Shown piece after piece: positions 45,112-56,800 of a stretch of 60,627 nt of DNA. A program made the translations under genes and the position numbers. Where the stretch lies: positions 31,966 to 92,592 of the forward strand of contig BDDC01000177.1 of NCBI GenBank assembly GCA_001662425.1, in the 5' to 3' direction. Source of the stretch: Chlamydomonas sphaeroides. Taxonomy: Eukaryota; Chlorophyta; Chlorophyceae; Chlamydomonadales; Chlamydomonadaceae. Numbering within the stretch: the first letter of the stretch is position 1; every line of letters starts with the position of its first letter. The notes below the pieces were generated by a model. That model ran no database searches and had not been told where the DNA came from. It saw nothing but the letters and a program-made list of their open reading frames with translations.

Positions 45112-47468
45112 GGCGGGCGGCGGGGCCTGGGGGCGGCGGGGCCTGGGGGCGGCGGGGCACATGCTGTGCAGCTGTGCGGCGGCGCAGCAGCAGCTCCACG
45201 TCAGGGGCTGGGCTGTGCGGCGGCTGCGCGCTTGGCGTGTGGAGCCCACTGGGGCCACGGGGGCTGGCGGTGCGTGGCAGCAGCTCGGCAGTGTCCGCAC
45301 TGCTCGGCTGGGGCGGGCTTCGTGGGGAAGCTGCGCGCGGGGACTTTCGCGGGTGTCGCTTGTGGCGTGTGTGTTTTGCGAGGGTGGAGGTGCGTAAGCT
45401 GCGCGGTGCGGGGCAACCGGAGGCGTGCCTGCCGTCGGGGCGCCGTGGCGGGGCGCGGGCTGTTCAGATGTCGGGCAGGCCGGGGCGGCCTGGGCCAGCC
45501 TGGTGACGTGGGGTGCTGGGGAGGTATCGGTGTAACCTCATAATCGCACCCTCTACTTTACTTATGAACGAGCACACCATTGTCACTGGCGTCAACGGTT
45601 CCAATAAACAGCGAGCCTGGAGGTGTCGCGCGCCCCAGCAGCGTTTTTGCCGCGCGCTGGAGCTGCCGGCGGTGGGGCTGCCTCCGTGTGGCTGTAACAT
45701 GAGCGAGCTGTACCTCGACGGCGATGACCGACGGCCGGACGGCCCGCTGTGTTGGCTGAACCCAAGAGGCCGTCTGGCGGATCCCCCAGGCTGGAGTGGT
45801 GCACTAGACAGCCGTGTGATTGGAGGCTGGGGTGCAGGCGATGTGTGGGTGCCTGAGTGTGGGCAGAGGGCCGGGTCGCGGGCTGTAGCTGCAGGCGCTG
45901 CCGCGACGGGGCGAGGCACGAGAGGAGCGACGCCTTGAGCATTTGTGCGTTACAACACGGGCCCACGCTCCATCCCCAGCCAAGGACAGACCCCTCACAC
46001 GCCGCGGCGCCCTGCCACACGCCGCGGCGCCCTGTTGACGCCGCAGCGCACCGATCTGCTCGCACACGCACACGCAGGACTTCCGCCCCGGCCCCCGAAC
46101 AAGCTGACCAACCCCGCAACAGGCTCCAGGACCGCAGGCTCCCCCTGTGGCTGCACTAGGGGCACCATCCGTGAGCTCCAGAGCATCCAAGGAGTACCTC
46201 TCGCGCCAGCCTGCTGCACCCGCAGCCAACAGCTGGCCCTCGCACACGCGCCCTGCGGCGACGTCCAGTCAGACGGGGCCCTGGGGCTGCCTGACGGACC
46301 GCGCCGCGTCACAGCGCGACCAGGGCTTAGGGCCCCTCGCACAAAGGGTCAGCCGTGACGTTATTCCCAACCCGTTACCCCTATCCTAACGACCGGCCTT
46401 ACATCCCACCTCCAACTCCCGCGCGCCCCCGGACTCGCCGAGCGCCACCCAGCACCGCAGCTGCTGCGGGGTCGCGTTGTTTGGGCGCAGACCCCGCCGC
46501 GCATCGCCTACGGGGTTGGACGAAGGTGCACCCCAAGCCCGGGCTTCGCGCTGCGCAGCATTGTAGCCCCTGCGATGACGGGCGGCGCGCCAGCAGGCGG
46601 ATGCTTGGGCTTGGCCCCCGCCGTGCAGCGGCGAGGGGGACGGAGCCCCCTGGGGTGGTACCGGAACTCGCAGCTCTCTGCACACTCCCAGCAGCGCTGT
46701 CGGCGCTACTGCGCAAACAACGCACCGCCGCTTCGCGTCCGTCACAGGGCTCGCGGCCGTGGGTCCCCGTACCCATCGCCAGCAAGCCAGGTCAGCGCTT
46801 ACTCCCGCGACCCTGATACCAACACGACCGTTGCCTCGTTTCCTCGCCGGCAAGCGGGCACAACGAACAACGGGCCACATAAAGTACGAACCTGCCGCTC
46901 CTGCAGAGCCTAGCCTGAGCCTAACCTATGCGGCCGAGCGGGGCAGCCGCCACTCGACGCGCCGCCGCAGCGTTCAGCCTTGCAACCGTGCTAGGAGCTA
47001 CCGGATACACACATCTCTGTCCCCACGCCCTCACCCATGGTTCCCCTGCCCCCGCACGCCCCCCTGCTGCCTGCAGCCAACTGGCAGCGGCGCGGCAGGG
47101 GCAGGTCCGCGTGCCAACCCAACAGCCTAGCGCATGGGTCGTGTCCGTGTGCAAAAGCCTGGCCCCAGCCGTCCACCAGGCTCTAGCACCGGCCGAGTCA
47201 CTGTTGCCGGCAGGGACGGCACCGCCTGCGTGACTGCCCCTGCCCCTGCCGCTTCCCTGCGCCACGGCCCGAGCCACAAACACACACGCATTACCGGCCA
47301 CGGACTCATGCGCTACGTCTATCCGGCATGTGTCGAGCGCACCTGGGCACCTGCGCCGTCGCCGCCACACCGCACCCACCCCCCCGCTACAACCCTCGCC
47401 GCACTGAACACGACCCACATGTGCGCCCCCCGCACAGCGGCACAGCCTTTACACGCTGCCGCCAGCCG
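45112..47468. other. Convergent intergenic region (Nup54 / DWNN gene)
   Basis: 2.4 kb with no supported exon. It begins with three copies of a 17-bp unit (GGGGCCTGGGGGCGGC-like, about 45117-45158) just after the Nup54 stop. Candidate polyadenylation signals: TGTAA near 45529 (plus) for Nup54. On the minus strand, signals (TTACA on plus) lie near 45946, 46390 and 47449 for the DWNN gene; the last is only about 16 bases after its stop. Confidence 0.5.
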
Positions 47469-50400
47469 CTACCGCCGCCGCGGCCGGTCGTCGTCGTCCC
47501 GGCCACGCCCCCTGTCCCTGTCCCGCTCCCTGTCCCTCTCCCTGTCTCGGTCCCGGTCTCCGTAGCGGTCGCTGTCCCGGCCGCGGTCCCGCTCCCGGTC
47601 TTGGCCCCGGTCACGGCTCCGCCCGCTGTCATCGCGAGCCGTGCCGCCACTCGCGCCGCCGGCCCGCCGCGCGCCGGCCCCAGTCGCCGCCGCCAGCGTC
47701 TGCCCAATCAGCCGCGCCGCGAGGCCCGTCCGCGGCGGCCGCCCACCGCCGCCCGCCTCCTCCTCCCCGCCGCCGCCGCCGCCGCCGCGCGGGACGGCAA
47801 ACTCAATGCGGGCCCTCACGCGGCCTGGAGCGGCCTCGCCCCGGCCGCCCTCGTCCCGGCCACCGCGCGCCGGGCTGCGGCTGCCGCCGCGGCCCCTGCT
47901 GCGGCTCCTGCTGCGGCTCCGGCCGCGGCTGGGGCTCCGGGAGCGCCCCCGGCTCCTGCTGCGGCTGCGGCGAGAGCCGCCGCCGCCGCTGGAGCGGCGC
48001 TTGGCTGGCGGCGGCTGCTCTTGCTGCTTGTCGCCCGTGCTCGCGGCGGCGGCGCCCGCGGGCTCGGTGCCGCGGTAGTGGTCGTCGCCAGTGTCCAGGT
48101 CCTCGTCGTACCTGGGGTTGGGGTCGGGGTGAGGGTTGGGTTGGAACGCTCACGGGCGGCGGCACGGCACAAGGCAACACCGGGCTGCAAGCCGGCGCGC
48201 TGGGCTGGGCATGCCTGCGGGGCGGCAGCGCATGCAGCGCGCCCTGCCACGGCCCTGCCGGGAGCCAGCGTCGCCGTGACATATCGGCCACGCCGGGGCT
48301 TACGCCGGCCGAGCCACACGCAGGCCTGCGACGTTGCCACGCCGGGGCGGCAGAGAGGGGCACGGCCCCGCCCGGGGCCACACCGTTGCACGGCAGTGCC
48401 CGCACCCACCGCTCGTACTCCTGGTAGTAGGCCGCATCCTCGTCCACCACGTCGCCCTCGCCGCCGCCGTCCGCGCCCCGGCCCTCGCCGCTGTCCGCGC
48501 TGCGGCTCCGGCTGGCGCTGCGGTCCTTGCCGCGGCCCTTGCCCTTGGCCTTGCGGCCCTTCTTGTCCTTCTTGTGCTTCTTGTCTTTCTTGTGCTTCTT
48601 CTTCTTGTGCCGCCGCTCGGCGTCGGCATCTGCGTCGCCGTCGCCAGCGGCGCCGCCGGCCGGGCCCTCGAACGTGGACACGTCCGCGGGGCCGCCGCCG
48701 TCGCCGCTGGATCCGTGCGGCGAGGCGGAGCGCGAGCGAGACGAGTGGCGGTCGCCGCGGCCAGAGGTCTGGGGCTGCTGCCCTGACGGCTCCGCCGCGG
48801 GCTGCTGCGCCGCCGCCTGGTCGTCGTCGCGCCTCGGGGCCGAGGGCTGCTTGGCGGCAGCGGCGCCGTCGCCGGATGGCCTGCGGGAAAGGGAGGGAGG
48901 GGGCGGTGACGACCAGGCGCACGTGCACAGCCCACGGCAGCGCTGGCCGTGGCCGATGCGCGTGGCTCGGTTCGCAGCGGTGCTGTGGGAGGCCGCACAG
49001 GGAGGATGCCAGGCACAAAGTAAACGGCCGGGCGCTGATGGCCCGCTGGCGCGGACTGGCAGCGTGTGGTGCGGCCGCGGCGGTGCCGCAGGCACGAGGG
49101 CGCACACACGGGGTCACGGGGCGCCGGTCAGTGCGGTGTGAACCCTACAAGTGCCGCCGCCAGTCCGGCCACGCGCCGTGCGCAGTCAAATGCAGGTCCG
49201 TGTGCGTGTCAGGGCCCGCACCAACAGTCAAATGCCGCACCCGGCGGCCGCAAGCAGCTGCAGCGACAGCAACGCCAATGTCCAGGGCCAGAGGCGCCCC
49301 TCTCCCAAGCCATTGATCAGAACGAGCCTCGACCGCGCCACACCCAAGTTCAAGAGCCCTTTCCACCAGGGCATCGGTGGCCAACACGGGCCCAACTGCG
49401 CCAACCAGCCCACGTGTCAGCTCAGCTGCGTCAGTACCTCTGCAGCCCCGCCAAGATCCAACAGCACGGAGGGCCCGGCTGTCACCGTCACCCCAATCGC
49501 AGCAATGTTAGGGCCTACAGCGAGCTCTCAGCAAATATCGACACAGCCTTTGACAACGTCCCAACATGACACAAGGGACAACAGCCGTGCCAGCTAGCGT
49601 GTCCCCACCGGAATATCGAAACACACCCCCGTGGCAACAAACAACACATCTGGTGGGCACCAGCGCTGTCGCGCCGTCGTGCCACAGTGGGCCCGTACAA
49701 GCGACGGCGGTTCGCAGCCCACCCGGTCAAGTAAAACCGTTGCGCCCCGGTGCGAGGCAGCGGAGGCTGCCGTGCTAGCCGGCGCGCATGAGATACGCGC
49801 CAGCCGGCCGACAAGACGCCACCGAGTCACGTGCCAGAGTTACAGCAGACATGAGTCAGGGTTCGCAGCATCGGGCGCTGCTTCGCACCGAAGTCTTGGA
49901 CCAACGCAGGGCCATACCAAAACAGCACCGCATGTGTCGGGTCCAGAGGACCGGTCGCAACGAGCCCAGTCGCGGGCGGCACACACTCGGCAGCCACCAT
50001 CGCCGGGCTAGCACAGCAGCCACACCGCACAAGCAACCAGGCCAAGCAGCAGCCACACGGCTGACTGACGCTGAGCAACACACGCATGCCCAACTGCTCA
50101 CGCCACTGGGAGCCTACTGCTTTGCCGCTGCGACCCACAGCTCCCATGCGTGCACATCCGCATCCCTGCCTGCCGCAGCGCAGGCATGCCAGCCGCGTGC
50201 CGCCGTCGCTTCGGCGGTCCAGGCCAACGCCACCGAGCTGTGTAGTCGATGTCGCGGGGCCCGCAGTGCGGAGCACTCCCGAGTTGTTGCCGTCGGGCGA
50301 CGTCGGTGGCGAGGGGCCGTAGCCACGGTCGAAGCAGCGGTGCATGGGTAGCTCCGGCCACGGCGGACCGCTGGCAACCCAGGCGCAACAGGGGCAGCAC

Positions 50401-52495
50401 GGCAGACCCCGAAATGCCCCGCGAGGTCCGCGGGTGCCTTCACTCGGTCCTGCCCAGCCCCGGGTGGCGGACGATTCGCAACAGAGCCACACGCTTCGCA
50501 TCGCACGGGCCACCCACCTTTGAAGCGACGCGGACCGGGACCTGGGCTTGTCGCCGCCGTGGCGCTCGTCGTCGCTGCCGCTGCTCGTGCCGCTGTCGTC
50601 GTCGTCGCCGGCAGCAGCCGGCCGCGCCACCGCCCTGCTCGCCTCCTCCGGCGGCGGCTTGGTGTTGCGGACTGGCGGCTCGCTGTCCGTGCTGGCAGCG
50701 GACGGGGGCTCCGCGGCCGCCGCAGCTGACGGCGAGCCCAGCCGCTGGAACACCGTCGGGGGACCGCGGGGCCGGTCAACAGCTGCCTTGCGCTCCGGAG
50801 GCTCCTGCAGTGGCGCCAAGGGCAAAAGAGGCACAGCAGGGCCTCAAGCCGGTGATGGCGGCTGCTGGCGGGAAGTGCAGACGGATGTGACACCCTGGGC
50901 TACAGCATCCCCGTGGGCAATGACTGTCCGAACGCAGCAGCCAAGCTTACACGGCGCTTTGCCCACCTGCTGGGGTGCTGCCTTGCCTCGCGCGGCCCGA
51001 CCACCGCCATCCTCAGCGCCGGCAGGACTGCGGGACCGGCGCCGCCGCTCGCCGCCGCGCTGCTGGACTGATGGCGAGCCCTCCGCCGCGTCGCGCCGCG
51101 ACTCCCGGTGCCCCTCCCGATCCCGCTCCCGCACACGCTCCTGCTCCCGCAGGCGGCCGCGGTTGCGCTCCCGCTCCCGCTCGCGTTCCCGCTCGCGTTC
51201 CCGCTCGCGTTCCCGCTCCCTCTCGCGCTCCCGTGCCCTCTCGCGCGCATCCTCGCTGCGCGTCCGGTGGCGCTTGGATGGAGAGCGCGAGCGCGACCGC
51301 CGGCCGCCGCTGCGGGACCGAGACCGCTTCGAGCGCCGGTCCCGCGACCGGCTGCGGCTGCGCCGGCGGTCCCGGTCCCGCTCCTTCTCCCGCTCTCGCT
51401 CCCGGTCACGGTCCCGCTGCCGCTCGCGGTCCCTCTCGCGGTCCGCGTCACGATCGCGGCCGTGGCGCCCACCGCGCTCGTCCGCCCTGCGCGCCGCCGA
51501 CGCCTGCAGGCTGGCGAACTCACGGCGCGACAGCGGCCGGCCGGAGCCAAAGGCCCTGCGGGGGAGCGGCACCACAGCAACGCCAGCAAAGCCACAAGTC
51601 AGGCAACGCCAAACGAATGGCCTGGCTATATCCCGGCCTGCGTTTCATCAATGCACCCACAGCCACGAAGGCCCCCCTACACGGTTAATTCATGCCCCCC
51701 CCCCACACCACACGCTGCACGCTGCCACAGCCCCACCCGCCCGCCCGCCCGCGCAGCAAGGCCGGGCCCCACCTGAGCAGGTCCGCCATGGGCATGTCCC
51801 CCGGCACCAGCTGCCGCAGAAAGGGCAGCGCAGCCACCAGGTCGCGCTCGCTGCAGCCAACGCCCCGCAGCGACGAAGGCACGCCGTCGTCCTGCTCGCT
51901 CGCCTCCTCCCGCCGGCCGCGGCGCCCGCCGGCGCCCGCCTCAGCGGCCACAGCCGCCACGGCGGCCGCCGCCGTGCCGCCCTCGCGGCCGCCGCCGGCC
52001 ATGGAGCCGGTGAGCCGCGACGGCGCTGGCGATACGGAGCGGCCCCTGGCGGCCGCGTCCTCCAGCGTCATGCCCAAGGCCAGTTTGACCGGCTGCGCTG
52101 TCGCCGTACCGAGGCCGCCGCCGTTACCGACAAATGGGTCGTCGTCGTCAAAGAGCTGAGGGCCCACGGGGCCCGGCTTGACGTCAAGCTCAGGCGTGGG
52201 CTGCTTGAGCTCGGGCGCGGTTGTGGCGGCAGCGGGAGGCGCGTCCTGTGCTAGCGCCCCTGCCGCCGGCGACTGCAGTGGGCTGGCCTGCGGCTGGGGC
52301 GCAGCGGCTGAGGGCATAGGCCCGGTGGCAGCAGCCTCCTGCGCCTCCTGCTCCTGCTTTTGCTGCATGGCCGCCTGCTGCTGTTGCAGCTGTTGTTGCT
52401 GAAGGAGCAACAGCTGCTGTTGCTGTTGTTGTAGCTGCTGTTGTTGTAACAACAGCTTTTGTCGTTGCTGTTGGTGTTGCTCTTGCAGTAGCTGC

Positions 52496-52536
<41 letters not shown>

Positions 52537-53427
52537 CGCAGCCGCGGCGCGCGCGGGATCCTGCCAGGCCGCCGGCGCCGCGGCGGCTGACGTGCCAGCA
52601 GCTCCCGCGTCCGCGTCTGCACCCGTGCTCGGGCCAGCGTCAGCCGGCGCGGGTCCTCGGCCCATCATGGCGGCTAGCTTGTTGAAGGCCTGGGTGTTGG
52701 CTGCCAGCTCGCCGAGTTCTCCGTCCGGCAGGTACAGCGAGCCGTCGGCGTTGCGTTGGATTTTGGATGCCGGGATGCCGGACGGCACCTTGATGCGGCG
52801 CTCCCACATCGGGTCGCCCTGCGTCGGGCACTCCGCAGCGAAGTGCCCCGGCTGTCCGCAGCGGTTGCAGGTGCGGTCCATGCCGCGGCCGCCACGACCG
52901 CCCATGCCACGGCCGCGACCGCGCCCACGGCCTGCCGTGGCCTGCATAGCGAGCTGCCCTTCCAGCGCCACGCCTTTGGCCGCCTGGGCCAGGAAAGCAG
53001 CCATCTGCTGATCATCCTGCTGGGCCTTGGCGAAGGGGTCTTCCCCGAACTCGTCGTCCACAGCTGGAGGCGGAGGCAAGTTGCCCAGGCCCAGAGCTGC
53101 CGGTATGGGCGGAGGCGGAGGCAGGTGCGTAACGGCGGGCGCTGAAGCAGCTGCTGCGGCGCTGCTCACAATTGTCTTCGGACGCGCTGCTGCTGCGACA
53201 CGCTTGACGATGACCGACGAGTTCTTCATGACCTGCTCCGCGTCGTTATCATACTCGCGCTTTGAGGAGGCATCCGTGAGCTGCAGCTCATTGGCTGCGT
53301 CGATACCAAGCCCCTTCTTCTCCGCGATAAGGCGCTTGAGCTCGCCCACGGTAATGTAGTGGCCATCGAAAGGCAGGTTGCTGTAACTGAGTTCCGCGCG
53401 GAACTTGAAGCGTACAGAGCTTGCCAT
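47469..53427 (-). CDS. DWNN/zinc-knuckle protein of the RBBP6/Mpe1 family with SR/RE-rich tail, no visible RING
   Basis: RBBP6/Mpe1 proteins act in mRNA 3'-end processing and as ubiquitin ligases. Exon 1 (51774-53427) starts MASSVRFKFRAELSYSNLPF and gives a complete ubiquitin-like DWNN domain (residues 1-77, ending KNSSVIVKRV). A GRGRGRGRGMGGRGGRGM linker, a CCHC knuckle CNRCGQPGHFAAEC and the post-knuckle motif KVPSGIPASKIQRNADGSLY follow. Then come a poly-Gln tract and Ala/Pro-rich sequence. The Cys/His pattern of a RING or U-box, which normally follows the knuckle, is not present in this exon or the later ones. Later exons (about 50975-51557, 50522-50806, 48410-48885, 47469-48110) are SR/RE/RD and KKKKHKKDKK repeats, as in RBBP6 tails. 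A 1.6-kb intron (about 48886-50521) separates the third and fourth exons, so the last two exons could belong to a separate SR-rich gene. Nuclear. Divergent from TRM6. Confidence 0.85.
51165..51250. repeat. 12-bp coding repeat, (GCGTTCCCGCTC)n
   Basis: Tandem units on the plus strand correspond to alternating Arg-Glu (RERERE) codons on the minus strand, in the second exon of the DWNN gene. The surrounding exon is RS/RD/RE-rich throughout. Confidence 0.9.
52340..52545 (-). repeat. Poly-glutamine tract (interrupted CAG/CAA repeat)
   Basis: In the first exon of the DWNN gene about 65 residues are mostly Gln with Leu, Lys and Glu interruptions. It includes a run of about 15 Gln and several shorter runs, from mixed CAG and CAA codons with a pure CAG core near 52498-52535. 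Confidence 0.95.
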
Positions 53428-53873
53428 GGCTGCCCGCGGCCGGCTAGGCCGCCGGGGCCGGCGGCCGGCTCAGGCAAGCGATGCAGACCTCAGGCGGGAG
53501 AGGTCTGGTGTTTCAAGTCCTCAGGCGCTTGCTTGCTTAGCCGACCCTTGGCTGTTCCAAGATGTCAGGCTCTCACGAACAAGGCAGCTGGTGGCAGTCG
53601 CCAGGTGTCTTGCGATCCTCTCTCTGCTGCTTGATGCCGCTTTGGGCTGGCTATGTGTATGTCGCTTCAATTGTGACCGTTGGGTAAGGGCTGCATAGAA
53701 GCGAAGCTCGTGCCCCATCAGCCCCAAGGCACCGGATTGTGCAAAGCCGATGCAAGCTAAAAGCCGCCGGGTACCATGAGCGTAGGCGTTATTCAATTAC
53801 ACATGGGGTCAGCGAATACATAGTACATGTGTGCAGGCTAACCAAAGGCGGTTCGTTCCTCAAACGAGGCGCC
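53428..53873. promoter_or_regulatory. Shared divergent promoter region, DWNN gene / TRM6
   Basis: 446 bp between two start codons pointing apart. The TRM6-proximal half (about 53640-53860) is relatively A/T-rich, while the DWNN-proximal part is GC-rich and may be 5' UTR. No defined motif was recognised. Two RNA-processing genes would share this promoter. Confidence 0.6.
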
Positions 53874-56800
53874 ATGTCGTGCACTGGTGCCATTTGCGAG
53901 GGTGACCACCTGGTCCTCGACGTCAATGGCGAGAAGCTGTCAATCATGCAGAAGCTCAAGGGCAACGGGTGCGTCCATGCGGTTTGGCCCAGCCATGCCC
54001 GGCCAAGCGGCCGCCGCCAACAAGCCGGCGGCTGCAGCTCCCGCGCTGGTCGCTGCGTCAACTCTTACATGGTACATTGTGCATTGCGGCTGACCTACAT
54101 CACACCGGTGGATGCCGGCGCCCTCCCAGCGCAGGAACATCCGCGTTGGCAAATACTCCGTGCCGGCAGCCCCGCTCGTTGGCGCGCCCTACGGAGCCGT
54201 CTTCGAAGTCACCGCTGACGGCAAGAGCCTTCAGCGCGTCCTCCTGTGAGTCCAGTTTCCCAGCGGCCTACTCGCCCCGCACTTCATCCCCGCCGCCGCC
54301 GCGGCGGCAGGCACGCCGCCCCCCACCGCGCTGACCTCATGCCCTCCATACCTCACACCCCGCTGCCCACAGCCCTCCAGCGGACGAGATCACTCGCGTC
54401 ACCGACACCGAGCGCGACAACAGCAACCTGAATGACCGCAACACCGAGAACCAAAAGCTCACGCAGCAGGAGATCGAGGAGCTGAAGCGCTCTGGCAAGG
54501 TGCGCTCTCCGTGCTGTCCCACCAGCGCTGCCCGCTCGCGCCCAAGCTCCGTCAGTCCTCTTCTGCCTTTCCTGCCCGCCCACCTCGCTCGGCGCCAGCC
54601 CACATGACCGGCTGCGTGTCCCACGCCTCTCCATCCTCCAGGGCGGCTCCGAGATCATTGAGGCGCTCTGCTCCAACAGCGCCACCTTCAACCAGAAGAC
54701 CGAGTTCTCGCAGGACAAGTACAAGCGGCGCAAGGCCAAGAAGTACCTGACCTACCTGACCGTGCGCCGACCCACCGCCCGGCTGCTGCTCCAGGTGAGC
54801 TACCAGCTTCCACCTCAGCAGCGCGAGCACCGACCACCGGGCCGGCCCTTGAGCAGCTCGGTCCAGTCCGCACATGTCCGGTCCAGTCCGCCGTTGTTGC
54901 TCGTGCCCGGCCTCTGCCCCAACCCCTCCCCCCTTTCCTCCCCGCTCCTCCGCCCCTCCCAGGCATATGCTGACAAGGCCCCCGAGCGTGTGTGGCACCT
55001 GCGGCACGACACCCTGGCCATGATGACGTGCCTCTCGAACGTGGCGGCCGGCGCCAAGGTGCGGAAGGCGGCCAGGGAGCGCATGGGTGGAGTCCATTGG
55101 AGGGGGCAGAGCATGGTGGGTTGCTCGGGAGGTGTGTATGTGCGAAAGCAGGTCTAGTCGAGTTGCGCATTGCCCCACCTCCGTGGCGGCGTGACTCTAG
55201 AGGACCTGCGAGAGGGAGTTTCAGGGGCCGGCTGAGATTCGCGGAGCAGCCGGGCACCCAGCCCTCGCCCCGCTTCCCCGGCCCCCGAACATGCCTACCT
55301 TGCTGCATGCATGCGCTTGCGCGCATATGTGCGCGTCTCTGCTCGCGCGCAGACATAGACGCCTCGGGCGCGGGCGCTCCCCTGGCCTGGCCCTGCCTGC
55401 CGAGCGCGCACGCAGCACAGCAGCACAGCAGCCGCCCCTCCTAACCGCCTTGTCTCCCCCTCCCTCGCCCCCGTGACCGCGGCAGGTGCTGGTGGCGGAG
55501 CAGTGCATGGGCGTGCTGGCGGCGGCGGCTGTGGAGCGCATGGGCGGAGTGGGCGTGTGCTGCGCGCTGCAGCTGGATGAGCGGCCGGTGGGTGGAAGGG
55601 ACGTGGAGGTTGCTGGGGGCCACGACCTGCTGGGCGTTGGGGCTTGGGGTTAGAGAATGGGGCGTTACGCCCGGACGCGCCAGGGAGGTATCTGACGGCT
55701 GCTCCGGTGCCACCTCCGTGCCCCTCCCTTCTGCACAGGCGCCCCTCGACGCTGTGCGTCAGCTCAACCTGACGCCGCAGCAGCGCAGCGTGCTGTTCGC
55801 CGCCTCGGCCTCGGCCATGATTCGGGACAAGGTCAGAGTCGGGGCAAGATGAGGGAGGGATGGGATGTAAGGAGGTCAGGGTGATGCCTTCGTGGCGCTG
55901 GGCAAGGCGGTGTGCTGGTGTGTGCGCTGACACCGCGCTGTGCGAATCTGCAGGAGGCGGCGGACCGAGCACCCATGGAGCAGGCGCAACCGGCCACCCA
56001 GGCGCCCGCGCAGCAGCCCAGCGCGCCAGCCACCACGCCGGCGGCGGCGGCCGAGGCCAAGGCGGCGCCTGAGGCGGCGGCGGCAGGAGCTGAGGGCATG
56101 GATGTGGACTCCCAACCGGCGGCGACCGAGCCAGGGCCTGCGGAGCCTGGGGCGGCGGGCGGGGAAGCCACTGGCGACAAGGGAGGCGGCGATGAGCAGG
56201 AAGGCGGCGCGGGTTCCAGCGGCGATGGCGGCAAGCAACAACAGCAGCAAGGGCAAAAGGGCGGCGGTGGTGGTGGTGGTGGCGGCGGCGGCTACGGCTC
56301 CTTCATCCCGCGGCCGGAGCAGCTGGCCTCTGTGGTGGCCTCTGGCTTCGACAGCTGCCTGGTGGCGGTGCCTCGCTGCCACCCCACGGCGGTGCTGGCG
56401 GCGCTGTGGCCTCTGCTGGCGCCCTCGGCTTCCTTCGCCGTCTACTGCCCCTGGCCGCAGCCTCTGGCGGAGGCGCTGTCGCACCTTCAGGTGAGGGCAT
56501 GAGGGGCCCGAGGTGCTTGCGTGGCGTGTGTGCGTGTGTGGGGTTGCTGGCGTTGCGGCAACAAGCACATGTGACCAAGGTGGCTTTGCCCGAGGAGGCG
56601 TTGTTGCCCTGCCCCGCCGCCTGACGTTGTGCTGCCCCGGCCCCTGCCCGTTGCTCTGCCCCGGCCCGCGCAGGCCAGCCGCAACGCCGTGCTGCTGCAG
56701 TTGCAGGAGTCGTGGCTGCGGCCGTACCAGGTGCTGCCCTCGCGCACGCACCCCCATATGACGTGCTCGGGCACTGGCGGCTACGTGCTGAGCGGCGTCA

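Noticed and set aside
47328..49316. Plus-strand open frame of over 600 codons rich in Pro/Arg/Ala
   Set aside because: It is the antisense shadow of the SR/Lys-rich exons of the DWNN gene; the minus strand carries the splice sites and recognisable motifs.
50548..52254. Plus-strand Arg/Ser-rich open frame resembling an SR protein
   Set aside because: Antisense reading of RE/RS repeats and poly-Gln region of the DWNN gene, crossing its introns.
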